Shown here: one piece after another, positions 17,020 to 26,028 of the stretch | Layout of the letters: every line of letters begins with the position of its first letter | Position numbering within the stretch: the stretch's first letter is position 1 | From: Bacteroidales bacterium | Lineage (GTDB): Bacteria > Bacteroidota > Bacteroidia > Bacteroidales > UBA932 | Length of the DNA stretch: 35,518 bases | Reading direction: 5' to 3' | Assembly (NCBI GenBank): GCA_012798805.1 | Contig: JAAZMM010000019.1 | Span: 66,771-102,288 of the forward strand | Notes under the pieces: model-generated | The model's input: the letters and a program-made list of their open reading frames with translations, nothing else | The model's database searches: none | What the model was told of the DNA's origin: nothing | Translations under genes and position numbers: made by a program

Positions 17020-20000
17020 CGTACCGGATCAGCCGGAATACCAGGTAGGGGTTTGAAAGTTTTGAGTTCCTCTTTAAGTACCTCAATTGCCTTATCAAGT
17101 TGTGCATCTTTGCCAAGATAGTCCTCAAAAGGATTGATATCGACAACTATGTCGGGATCAACGCCATAGCCCTCAATTATCCACTCGCCACTCTCTGATG
17201 AGTAGGAAGTGAAGAAAGGAACACGCATATCCTGGCCGTCTATATAGGGCTTGGAGCCGGAAATGCCGACTATGCCACCCCAAGAACGCATACCAATAAC
17301 CTTTCCGAGACCAAGGGTTTTGAATCCGTATGGGAAAAGGTCGCCGTCCGATGATGAATATTTATCAATCAAACAGACTTTTGGACCATAATGTGCCTCA
17401 CCGGGTATGGTATTGGGCTCTCCCCCATTACGTGACATACTCATTCTGTAAACCACCCTCTGGAGGCGTTCCAGTATCATAGGAGAGACATTTCCACCTC
17501 CATTCATACGGTCATCTATAATTAGAGCCTTTTTGTCAAGTTGAGTGTAAAAGAGTTTTGTAAACATATCCAGGCCTGCGGTGCCCATATCGGGGATATG
17601 GATATAACCGATCTCGCCGTTTGAAGCCTTTTCAACTTTTTCAATGTTGGTTTGCACCCATTCATAATAAGCCAGCTGGCTTTCGCTGGGTATGGTTTTT
17701 ACATAAATAGTGCGGGCTTGAGCGCCTTTTGCATCAGGTGAAACAACAAGTGATACAACTTTATCTGCCTTTCCTACAAGTGCCTGGTAGATATTATCCA
17801 ATCCACTACAGGGAATACCATTAACCGATAGCACATATTCGCCCACTTTCGCATCACTCTCCGAGAGAGGACTACGCAAAGACTCATCCCAATTGGCACC
17901 CTTGAAAATTTTAGCAATCTTGAATGCACCTGATTTATCCTTTACAAACTCTGCTCCGAGAAGACCTGTCTTGATTCGTGGCAACTCAGGCACATCTCCG
18001 GAATTAATGTAAGCGTGACCTACATTGAGCTCTCCTATCATTTCACCGATTATGTAACTCAGATCGTGACGATGTTTTACATAAGGAAGGAGTTGTGCAT
18101 ATTTTGAATGAATTTTTTCCCAATCCACGCCGTGCATATTCTCCACATAAAATCCATCCCTCATTACGCGCCAACTTTCGTCAAATATCTGTTTCCACTC
18201 TCTCTGACGATCAATAAGAATTTCCATATCGGAGGTAGGCACAGGATCGCCGGGCTTGCCCGGACCGGCAATATTGATGACATAGAGTTTACCGGCATCC
18301 CTCACGAGAGCTTTCTTAAGATCTGAAGTATAGCTGACGGGGACACCCTTGAATGCATCACTTGACTTCATAGTCTTGAGATCGAGGCTCTTGACTCCAA
18401 ACGAATCGCTTCTTGCCATAGAGCCTCTCGTAGCACTATATGATATATAATAGAGCTTGCCTCCATCTGCAAAAAGAAGATTATACCCCCCTGCAGGAAG
18501 GGGAAGAGGTGATATACGCTCAAAGAGTCCATCGGTATCGATTTTTACCGCAGAAGATTGCTTACTCTCTCTCTTATCAGAGGGCTTTCCACTTTTATCT
18601 GCCAGCTCCGAGGCTCCGGTAGCACTATATTCATCCGACTTAACAGCAGCAGGATTCGGGGTCTCTTTTGCAAGAGGAAGCACAAACACATAGTCATTGA
18701 CGGAATAGGTAGCATTCCACTCCACCCTTGAGTAGCTGGAACGGAAATTCCGTGAAGAGGTGAAGAAGAGATATTTGCCATCCTTTGAAAAAACGGGCGA
18801 TGACGAGTCATACCATTTATCCGTCACCTGATATGAGTTGCCGGTAGCAACCTCATAAAGGAAGACTGCACTTACTTTATTGGGCAACGAAGTGACATAA
18901 GCAGCCCAGCTGCCGTCATCAGTCAGGGTAAATGAACGAATACCGCTGTGTGTTCCTACAAGGATACGCTTTAGTGCACCTGTAGCAACATCCAATTCAT
19001 ATTTGTCCCTCTTATCTGAATTGAAATAGAGGGTCCTGGAGTCGGGAGACCACTGTAGTCCGGTAAGATAACCCGAGGCAAAAGAGGTCATTATTTTCGC
19101 GGCCGACATATCCGAAGAGGGAGCCGTATATACCTGATATTCACCGTCGGCATCGGAAAAATAAGCAATGGTGGTGCCATCCGGCGACCACACCACATTG
19201 CGCTCATGCGAACCGGGCGAACGGGTTACATTATAGGTAACTCCCTGCTTTGCAGGAAGTGAAAAGATATCGCCGCGGGCAGTTACAAGCACTCTTTCAC
19301 CATCCGGCGACAGTGCATAGGAGCTCATCCTTTTCGATGCATCACCAAGTTCCGTGCGGCTCCAGATGTTATCGCTTGAGAGGGTGATATCAACTTTTGT
19401 ACAGGTACGATCCTTAACGGAAAATTTGTAGATATAACCCCCGTTTTCAAATACAATGTAATCTTTTGAAGCCGAAGGGAATTTAATATCATACTCAGTA
19501 AAATCGGTTACCTTTTCACTCTTTTTTGTCTTTGTGTTGTAAACGAACATATTCATTGTCCTGTCGCGATCTGAGAGGTAGAATATTTCATCACCTATCC
19601 ACATCGGAAAGACATCCTGACTGGGATTGTCGGTTATTTTCTCCAAAGAGGTGGTACCTACCTTGTGGATCCAGATGTCGTCTGCCTGACCGCCCTTGTA
19701 ATATTTCCAGGTACGGAATTCACGAAACATCCGGTTCATCGCCAGATATTTGCCGTCAGGCGAATAGGAACAGAATCCTCCCTCCGTTGTGGGTATCTGC
19801 TTTGGCATTCCACCATGGGCAGGAACCTGGTAAAGACGCCCTCTAAGTCCTGAAAATGTGTACCATCTGGTACGGAATATAATCTGACTGCCATCCGGAG
19901 TCCAGTTCATCACAATATTGTTAGGCCCCATGCGGTCGCCCATATTGTCACGATCGAGAGTTGGGGTCCAGGTAAGTCTTACCGGTTCACCACCCTCCAA

Positions 20001-20279
20001 AGGCATAGAGTAAACCTCGGTATTCCCATCATACTGGCCGGTAAAGGCAATAGTCTTACCATCGGGGGAAATTTTTGGAAACACTTCATACCCGACGTGT
20101 GAGGTAAGTCTTGTGGCAGCACCTCCATCAGCATCAACGCTATAGAGGTCTCCGGCATAACTAAATACTATCTTACCACCCCCAATTGTTGGAAAACGCA
20201 GCAAACGGGCCTGATTGTCTGATGCAGAAGAGAACAATGGAAGCATCAGAATCAATAATGACAATAGATGTTTTTTCAT
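17016..20279 (-). CDS. Tricorn-like S41 peptidase with beta-propeller
   Basis: This 1087-residue protein has a signal peptide (1-19), so it is probably periplasmic. Residues 25-650 hold repeated PD40/WD40-like blades (many SPDG motifs) forming one or two beta-propellers. A tricorn C1-like segment spans about 690-760, a PDZ domain lies near 765-860, and the S41 protease core covers 870-1075. The nucleophile is in the SSSDGD segment (Ser975-977), the His is His755 in NVGHAY, and the Glu is Glu1036 in IEGYGVDPD. The residue before the His is Gly, where archaeal tricorn, as I recall, has Ser. It likely trims peptides. The gene follows yicC by 19 bp and is coupled to mqnC. Confidence 0.9.
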   Translation of the reverse strand: MKKHLLSLLILMLPLFSSASDNQARLLRFPTIGGGKIVFSYAGDLYSVDADGGAATRLTSHVGYEVFPKISPDGKTIAFTGQYDGNTEVYSMPLEGGEPVRLTWTPTLDRDNMGDRMGPNNIVMNWTPDGSQIIFRTRWYTFSGLRGRLYQVPAHGGMPKQIPTTEGGFCSYSPDGKYLAMNRMFREFRTWKYYKGGQADDIWIHKVGTTSLEKITDNPSQDVFPMWIGDEIFYLSDRDRTMNMFVYNTKTKKSEKVTDFTEYDIKFPSASKDYIVFENGGYIYKFSVKDRTCTKVDITLSSDNIWSRTELGDASKRMSSYALSPDGERVLVTARGDIFSLPAKQGVTYNVTRSPGSHERNVVWSPDGTTIAYFSDADGEYQVYTAPSSDMSAAKIMTSFASGYLTGLQWSPDSRTLYFNSDKRDKYELDVATGALKRILVGTHSGIRSFTLTDDGSWAAYVTSLPNKVSAVFLYEVATGNSYQVTDKWYDSSSPVFSKDGKYLFFTSSRNFRSSYSRVEWNATYSVNDYVFVLPLAKETPNPAAVKSDEYSATGASELADKSGKPSDKRESKQSSAVKIDTDGLFERISPLPLPAGGYNLLFADGGKLYYISYSATRGSMARSDSFGVKSLDLKTMKSSDAFKGVPVSYTSDLKKALVRDAGKLYVINIAGPGKPGDPVPTSDMEILIDRQREWKQIFDESWRVMRDGFYVENMHGVDWEKIHSKYAQLLPYVKHRHDLSYIIGEMIGELNVGHAYINSGDVPELPRIKTGLLGAEFVKDKSGAFKIAKIFKGANWDESLRSPLSESDAKVGEYVLSVNGIPCSGLDNIYQALVGKADKVVSLVVSPDAKGAQARTIYVKTIPSESQLAYYEWVQTNIEKVEKASNGEIGYIHIPDMGTAGLDMFTKLFYTQLDKKALIIDDRMNGGGNVSPMILERLQRVVYRMSMSRNGGEPNTIPGEAHYGPKVCLIDKYSSSDGDLFPYGFKTLGLGKVIGMRSWGGIVGISGSKPYIDGQDMRVPFFTSYSSESGEWIIEGYGVDPDIVVDINPFEDYLGKDAQLDKAIEVLKEELKTFKPLPGIPADPVR

Positions 20280-20298
20280 AAAATATATTTTTGTTTTT

Positions 20299-21174
20299 TT
20301 ATAGAATATTCAGAGACTGCTCTTTGATCTTATCCAAAGCATCCTTCATTACCACCACAATCCTCTGGATTCCGGCATGATTGGCCTTGGAGCCTATAGT
20401 ATTGATCTCGCGCCCCATCTCCTGGGCTATGAATCCAAGTTTACGTCCGGGATACTCTTCAGCGTCAAGAGTCCCCCTGAAATAGCTGCAATGCTGTCGA
20501 AGACGCACCTTTTCCTCATTTATATCAAGCTTCTCAATATAAAAAATCATCTCTTGCTCGAGACGCTCCTGGTCGGGTTGCAGGGACATTTCTTCAATAC
20601 GATTAATAATACGCTCTCTGATCGTCCTTATCCTCTCTTGCTCAAATTGCTCAATCTCATCCAAACACTCCTCAATTTTGGAGACACTTAAGAGCAGATC
20701 TTCGCGCAAAGCTGCCCCTTCCTTCATTCGGAAAGCATCGAGCGCATCCGCAGCTTCAGATATGGCCTTGAAAAGTTTATCCCAATCCTCTTCAGCAAGC
20801 TCCGTAGCCTTGAACTCCACCACATCGGGCATCTTAAGAAGTGCCGGCAACAGATCCTTCCTGTCGAGATCAGCCATAGGAGTGTTGTCAAGTAGTGAAC
20901 AGAGCTGGTTGTAATAGCCGAGCAGCACTTGACCATTGATAAATCGGGCTGCATTCTCTCCATTTTGCTCCACACTTACAAAAAGATCAATGTTACCGCG
21001 GTTAAGGCGCTCTATCAGATATTGTCTCACAGATATTTCCTTTTCGCGGGGAATAACAGAGGTCTTTATGGTGATGTCTGCATTCTTACCATTCAGGGAG
21101 CGAATTTCGATCAAATATTTGTCTTCTGAGATCAGGCATTCCGCCTTACCGTAGCCGGTCATTGAACGTGTCAT
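20299..21174 (-). CDS. yicC: YicC/YloC family endoribonuclease
   Basis: The 291-residue protein starts with the family signature MTRSMTGYGKAE and has the N-terminal YicC domain (about 1-155) and the C-terminal DUF1732 domain (about 205-291), with YPGRKLGFIAQEMGREINTIGSKA near the end split by small changes. E. coli YicC is an endoribonuclease tied to small-RNA turnover. A charged helical region lies between the domains (about 160-205). It is first in the yicC-tricorn-mqnC operon and divergent from glnS. Confidence 0.93.
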   Translation of the reverse strand: MTRSMTGYGKAECLISEDKYLIEIRSLNGKNADITIKTSVIPREKEISVRQYLIERLNRGNIDLFVSVEQNGENAARFINGQVLLGYYNQLCSLLDNTPMADLDRKDLLPALLKMPDVVEFKATELAEEDWDKLFKAISEAADALDAFRMKEGAALREDLLLSVSKIEECLDEIEQFEQERIRTIRERIINRIEEMSLQPDQERLEQEMIFYIEKLDINEEKVRLRQHCSYFRGTLDAEEYPGRKLGFIAQEMGREINTIGSKANHAGIQRIVVVMKDALDKIKEQSLNIL

Positions 21175-21197
21175 AATAGATGTAGTATAAAATATAT

Positions 21198-21228
21198 CAA
21201 AGTAAGCGTTTTTTTCTTATTTTTGCAA
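21198..21228 (-). promoter_or_regulatory. Probable yicC promoter
   Basis: On the minus strand, TTG (21228-21226) is followed after 20 bp by TTACTTTG (21205-21198), one mismatch from TAnnTTTG. It is 24 bp before the yicC ATG and fits the start of the yicC operon. Confidence 0.5.
21218..21225 (+). promoter_or_regulatory. glnS -7 promoter element
   Basis: TATTTTTG is a full match to TAnnTTTG, 43 bp before the glnS ATG. No good TTG lies at the usual distance upstream. The box touches the -33 element of the opposing yicC promoter. Confidence 0.5.
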
Positions 21229-21268
21229 GTCAGACCACAGGACCAATGTCCGCATATTTATTAGCACT

Positions 21269-22927
21269 ATGGAAGAAATTGTTAAAAATGAAACGCCTGA
21301 GCGCAATCTTAATTTTATTGAAGAGATCATCGAGGCCGACCTGGCAAGCGGTAAACATAAATCTATTGTAACCCGTTTTCCACCTGAGCCCAACGGATAT
21401 CTGCATATCGGCCATGCAAAGAGCATATGCCTCAACTTCGGACTTGCACTAAAATATGGCGGATATACTAATCTTCGTTTTGATGACACTAACCCTGTCA
21501 AAGAGGATGTGGAGTATGTTGACTCAATCAAGGAGGATATCAAATGGCTCGGATTTGAATGGGCCAACGAGTTTTATGCTTCAGATTATTTCGAACAACT
21601 CTATGATTGGGCCATTCTCCTTATCAAAAAGGGTCTTGCCTATGTTGATGATCAGACACAGGAAGAAATTCGTACAACACGCGGAACTATTAACACCCCG
21701 GGAGTCAACAGTCCCTGGCGCGACCGTTCCGTAGAGGAAAACATCCGTCTTTTCGAAGAGATGAGAGAAGGAAAATATGCTGAAGGCGATAAGGTACTTC
21801 GTGCAAAGATCGATATGGCACATCCCAATATGCTTATGCGCGACCCTTTGATGTACCGAATTATCCACGCATCCCACCACCGCACGGGCGATAAATGGTG
21901 TATTTACCCTATGTATGACTATGCACATGGACAATGCGACTCCATAGAGCGAATAACCCACTCGATCTGTACCCTGGAGTTTGATGTGCATAGGCCACTC
22001 TACGACTGGTTTATAGAAAACCTGGAAATTTTTCCCTCACGTCAATATGAATTTGCCCGTCTCAACCTCACCTACACCATAATGAGCAAGCGCAAGCTCC
22101 TTCAACTGGTCAACAACAATTATGTTGAGGGATGGGACGATCCCCGTATGCCGACAATCTGCGGACTTCGCCGCAGGGGCTACACTCCCGAAAGTATCCG
22201 TCTCTTTGCAGAAAAGGTGGGAGTTGCCAAACGGGACAATGTCATAGACATCTCACTTCTTGAGTGGTGCCTGAGGGATGACCTCAACCGTCGCTCTAAC
22301 CGCTATATGGCTGTTATAAACCCTGTAAAACTGGTAATAGACAACTGGGAGAAAGGCCGGGTAGAGTATTTTGAAGCCCCGATGAATCCGGAGCATCCTG
22401 ACGGTCCAAAACGCAAGATAGCTTTCACAAAAGAGATGTACATCGAAAGCGAAGACTTTATGGAGGAGGCTCCTAAGAGATATCATCGACTTAAGCCTAA
22501 CAGTGAGGTACGCCTCAAATATTCCTATATCATCAAATGTGTTGATTATATCAAAAATGAGGCAGGTGAAGTTGTGCAGATCCACTGCACATACGACCCT
22601 ACAAGCAAACCCGGGGCAGGCCCCTGGCGTTCTGTAAAAGGCACCATTCACTGGGCCTCGGTTACCCATTCGGAAAAGATAACCGTCAACCTCTATGACA
22701 AACTTTTCACCGAAGAACAGATGGGTTCCATTCCCGAAGGAAAAGATTACAGCGAGTACCTAAATCCCGATTCACTGATAGTTAAAGAGGCCTTTGTAGA
22801 GCCCGATCTCCTTAAGGATGACTCAGGCATAGCAGTCCAGTTTGAACGTATAGGATACTTTTTCAAAGATCCCAAAAACGGAGGCTACAACAAAGCTACC
22901 GCTCTTAGGGACTCCTTTAAATTGTAG
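21269..22927 (+). CDS. glnS: Glutaminyl-tRNA synthetase
   Basis: This class I synthetase charges tRNA-Gln with glutamine. The 552-residue protein has the HIGH motif at 46-49 within FPPEPNGYLHIGHA, the YAHGQCDSIE segment near 218-227, the KMSKS-type motif IMSKRKLL at 271-278, and C-terminal anticodon-binding beta-barrels (about 340-550). Features such as PPEPNGYLHIGHAKS separate GlnRS from the related GluRS. Its presence means glutamine is attached directly, not only by amidation of Glu-tRNA-Gln. The 3' end overlaps the convergent GH5 gene by 11 bp. Confidence 0.97.
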   Translation: MEEIVKNETPERNLNFIEEIIEADLASGKHKSIVTRFPPEPNGYLHIGHAKSICLNFGLALKYGGYTNLRFDDTNPVKEDVEYVDSIKEDIKWLGFEWANEFYASDYFEQLYDWAILLIKKGLAYVDDQTQEEIRTTRGTINTPGVNSPWRDRSVEENIRLFEEMREGKYAEGDKVLRAKIDMAHPNMLMRDPLMYRIIHASHHRTGDKWCIYPMYDYAHGQCDSIERITHSICTLEFDVHRPLYDWFIENLEIFPSRQYEFARLNLTYTIMSKRKLLQLVNNNYVEGWDDPRMPTICGLRRRGYTPESIRLFAEKVGVAKRDNVIDISLLEWCLRDDLNRRSNRYMAVINPVKLVIDNWEKGRVEYFEAPMNPEHPDGPKRKIAFTKEMYIESEDFMEEAPKRYHRLKPNSEVRLKYSYIIKCVDYIKNEAGEVVQIHCTYDPTSKPGAGPWRSVKGTIHWASVTHSEKITVNLYDKLFTEEQMGSIPEGKDYSEYLNPDSLIVKEAFVEPDLLKDDSGIAVQFERIGYFFKDPKNGGYNKATALRDSFKL

Positions 22928-24245
22928 AATATTTGCGTATGAGTTCCACGGTGGAATCACCGCAAAATACCGAAAACAGACCCTGCGGCTCCTGCGCGGG
23001 GTCTGCTGTATAAGGATCACCCTTCTGCCAGTAGTCGCGCTCCACAGAGGGCTCCGCAAAGCCTGCCCAACCCCAGAAATTGCATCCCGCAATAACTCCT
23101 CCCGAGATACGTGATTGCTCCACCTGCTCAAAAATAAAAGCATAATAGGCATCACGATGCTCAGTAGTACTCTCCTTTGAGAAGCTATAGCCATCGCGCG
23201 GATAACCAAACTCTTCAATGATAATAGGCTTACTCAGACGCTTGGCAATCGGGAGATGCTCTTCAATATAGTCGCGGGACCTGGATATGGAACGCTCCAA
23301 ATCTTCCTCGGTAGGATTGTTTCGACTCGACCAACCCCAATTTGTAGGCCAGATATGAATATTGATATAATCTATCTCCGGGTAGGAATGGATAAGTTCC
23401 ACCAGGGCCATATCGCTCTCACAGCCATATTTGCCCTCACTCCCCGTAGAAATCATGTGGTTAGGATCGAGACTTCTGATAAGTTGTGCAATATCCCGGA
23501 TCCACTCTGCAAAAAGCACGCGGTTATCATTCTCTCCGGAGGAGAAGGGACGCGGCTCATTGCATATCTGCCATGAAAAAATAGCAGGATCTTCACTATA
23601 GGGCCTTCCGGTTATAGTGTTGATGCGGGTGACAATATCGGTCACGTAGCCTCTAAAAATTGCTTTTGCCTCTTCATTGCGCTGAAAACGCACCATATAC
23701 TCCATATAGGCACCTCCACCATCTATCATTGGAATAGGATAAGGAGGCTCTCCTGCCCACATCAGGTACTGCCCAAATCCACCGCTCCACTCCCAGGCAT
23801 TGTTGAAATAAAGGACAGCTGACATATTACGCCGCCCCAACTCCACCATAAGATAGTCCAGTGCCTGTAGAAGAGTCTCATCATACTCCCCCGGAGCCTT
23901 CTGAAGCGTTGGCTCCACCTTGGAAGGAATCCCATGAGGACCATCAGAACCCACCAATATCCTAAGATTAGTCACTCCCAGGGCATAGAGGGTATCCAGC
24001 TCACGGTGAAGTCGCTCCCGATCTCCCCCCTCTCCTTCCGAAGCGAGTATTACACCATACCAGAAGTTTGCGCCTATAAAGTATTGAGGTTCGGCACCAA
24101 TTGAGGCGGGAGGATAGATCTGGCCATCACGCATATGCCAGTAGCCACTGCCTTCATTTGAGGAACCACAACCACATAAAGTGGCCATAAGCATAATCAG
24201 TACGATGACCACCAATGAGCATTTTATATTTAGAGCTATTCTCAT
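22917..24245 (-). CDS. GH5 (mannanase-like, GH5_7) lipoprotein
   Basis: This 442-residue protein has a lipoprotein signal (LCGC, Cys26) and one TIM barrel typical of GH5 endo-beta-1,4-mannanases. Early marks are FIGANFWYG and LGVTNLRILVGSDG. The acid/base is Glu230 in QICNEPRPF and the nucleophile is Glu345 in IIIEEFGYPRDG. The subfamily GH5_7 is inferred from the overall pattern, and other beta-1,4-glycan hydrolases are possible. It is last in the operon, 9 bp after corA, and has no mannan-utilisation neighbours here. Its final 11 bp overlap glnS on the other strand. Confidence 0.83.
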   Translation of the reverse strand: MRIALNIKCSLVVIVLIMLMATLCGCGSSNEGSGYWHMRDGQIYPPASIGAEPQYFIGANFWYGVILASEGEGGDRERLHRELDTLYALGVTNLRILVGSDGPHGIPSKVEPTLQKAPGEYDETLLQALDYLMVELGRRNMSAVLYFNNAWEWSGGFGQYLMWAGEPPYPIPMIDGGGAYMEYMVRFQRNEEAKAIFRGYVTDIVTRINTITGRPYSEDPAIFSWQICNEPRPFSSGENDNRVLFAEWIRDIAQLIRSLDPNHMISTGSEGKYGCESDMALVELIHSYPEIDYINIHIWPTNWGWSSRNNPTEEDLERSISRSRDYIEEHLPIAKRLSKPIIIEEFGYPRDGYSFSKESTTEHRDAYYAFIFEQVEQSRISGGVIAGCNFWGWAGFAEPSVERDYWQKGDPYTADPAQEPQGLFSVFCGDSTVELIRKYSTI

Positions 24246-24254
24246 AAAATCTTT

Positions 24255-25202
24255 TTAGAGCATACGCTTGCGGCGGAAAATATAGAGAACCACAAACACC
24301 ACCACCAGCATCAAGCCTCCCAAAAGCACAATATCCCAGTAACCTCCAAACAGCGGGAGTTGGATGTTCATCCCAAAGATGCTGGCAATCAAAGTGGGGG
24401 GTATCAACAGGACTGACACAAGGGTAAATATTTTCATAATGTTGTTCTGCTCAAGGTTGATCAAACCGAGCACGGTATTTTGCAAATACTCAAGACGCTC
24501 GAAGCTGAAGTTGGTATGATTAATCAGGGAAGCGACGTCCTTAAGCAGAATATTCAGCTTGTTAGTAACGCTATCTGGGGATTTTTCGCTCTTCAGGATA
24601 CTTGAGAGCATACGTTGTTTGTCCACGATGTTTTCGCGTACCATCATTGTATTTTCCTGAAGTTGATTGATATCCAGAAGGAATTCCTGTCCCACATCTT
24701 CCCCCAGACTCACCCTTTTGCTATACTGAGCTACCTCTTTAGACATCAGCTCGATCATATCAGCATCGAGGTCAATCCTGTTGTCGAGAATGCCTATCAG
24801 GATATGGTAGCCTGTCGGATAAATGCGTGGATTTGCAACAATGCGCCTCTGAATGTCGGTAAAACTTCGAAGAGGGACCTGACGGATGGATGTGATGGTA
24901 TCACCTTTCAATATAAACGAAACCGACTCCATAGTATAGTTTTCCGGTCCCGGAATCAAAAAGTCGGTATTGATGAATATGGTATCGTGAGTCTCGGAAT
25001 AGCGGGATGAACTCTCAATCTCCTCCGCCTGGGCACGGCTCTGGAGATTAGTATCGAGAAAATGCTCAACAGAGCGTTTTTCCTCGCCGGTAGGATCGAA
25101 AAGATCAATCCACAGAACATCTTCCAGAGAGATGTTCTTCAAAATCTCCGTATTATCCGAGGTCTCTATGTGGTCATTTAATTTGTAAAAAATTGCGATC
25201 AT
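24255..25202 (-). CDS. corA: CorA-family magnesium/divalent metal transporter
   Basis: CorA is a pentameric Mg2+ channel of the inner membrane. The 315-residue protein has a large N-terminal cytoplasmic domain with a long coiled-coil helix (about 150-255) and two C-terminal membrane helices (about 257-276 and 289-308). The defining GMN motif sits at 277-279 between them, and the tail RRKRML is positively charged. It follows mqnA by 46 bp and precedes the GH5 gene by 9 bp. Mg2+, Co2+ or Ni2+ preference cannot be told from sequence. Confidence 0.94.
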   Translation of the reverse strand: MIAIFYKLNDHIETSDNTEILKNISLEDVLWIDLFDPTGEEKRSVEHFLDTNLQSRAQAEEIESSSRYSETHDTIFINTDFLIPGPENYTMESVSFILKGDTITSIRQVPLRSFTDIQRRIVANPRIYPTGYHILIGILDNRIDLDADMIELMSKEVAQYSKRVSLGEDVGQEFLLDINQLQENTMMVRENIVDKQRMLSSILKSEKSPDSVTNKLNILLKDVASLINHTNFSFERLEYLQNTVLGLINLEQNNIMKIFTLVSVLLIPPTLIASIFGMNIQLPLFGGYWDIVLLGGLMLVVVFVVLYIFRRKRML

Positions 25203-25248
25203 TGTCTCAAGTGTTGACTGGCGAATATTTCCGTGAACAATAACGGGG

Positions 25249-26010
25249 CTACAGCCAGTTGACTCGAGGGTTCAGTTTCTCCAAAGCAACCTTCCAGAAC
25301 TCTGTAAGACCTGCACGCTTGTCACTATCAAGTTCAAACGATATGTTGGACTTGAGGTAGTTTTCAGCATACTCTTCGGGAAACTGATGACAATGTTTTT
25401 TTATAGCATCACTTATGTGGTCAATCCCATAATGAAGTGCCTCGTTGAATTTTTTCACAAAGTCCTTTCCAAGTGGCTTATTTGCCGTCCAGCAGGCAAA
25501 TACAAATGGTTTACCGGTGAAGTCAATCCATTCACGGGCCAGATCATAAGTATAGGCAAAACGACCACTTTCAGTAAGAGCCTTATCACCTATAAGCAGA
25601 TAACTATTGGAGGAATCTATCCCTTCCGATTCGTAGTCAAATTGAACAAATTCGGGACTTATATGCCAGTAATCACGGCAAAGTACTCTTGTAAGAAGCT
25701 GGGAAGTGCGGGAATCACCATCCATCTTTATCTCTCTTATCTCTTTTAACGGGAGATCCGAACAGAGCAACACACTTGCAACATCGTCTGTTGCCCCTAT
25801 ACAAAAATCAGATATTATATGTGCATCGGGAAGCGAGGGGATTACAGCAACCGGTATGATGCCCACATCACTGCGATCAGAAAGCAAATTGTCGGCAGAC
25901 TCAGCAGGAGAACAAAAATCCATTACAATCTCCTCCATAATCGGAGAATTCTCCAGACCATAGATATATGGGATTGTATTTAGATATTTTATTGCTGAAA
26001 CTCTAACCAT
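25249..26010 (-). CDS. mqnA: Chorismate dehydratase of the futalosine menaquinone pathway
   Basis: MqnA dehydrates chorismate to 3-enolpyruvyl-benzoate, the first committed step of the futalosine pathway. The 253-residue protein has the type II periplasmic-binding fold without a signal peptide. Family marks are the N-terminal SAIKYLNTIPYIYG, DVGIIPVAVIPSL near 53-65, MDGDSRTSQLLTR and LLIGDKAL. Together with mqnC in this window it shows that menaquinone is made by the futalosine route. mqnB, mqnD and mqnE are not seen here. It lies 18 bp after the symporter gene. Confidence 0.92.
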   Translation of the reverse strand: MVRVSAIKYLNTIPYIYGLENSPIMEEIVMDFCSPAESADNLLSDRSDVGIIPVAVIPSLPDAHIISDFCIGATDDVASVLLCSDLPLKEIREIKMDGDSRTSQLLTRVLCRDYWHISPEFVQFDYESEGIDSSNSYLLIGDKALTESGRFAYTYDLAREWIDFTGKPFVFACWTANKPLGKDFVKKFNEALHYGIDHISDAIKKHCHQFPEEYAENYLKSNISFELDSDKRAGLTEFWKVALEKLNPRVNWL

Positions 26011-26028
26011 CTTACAAAGTTAATAAAA

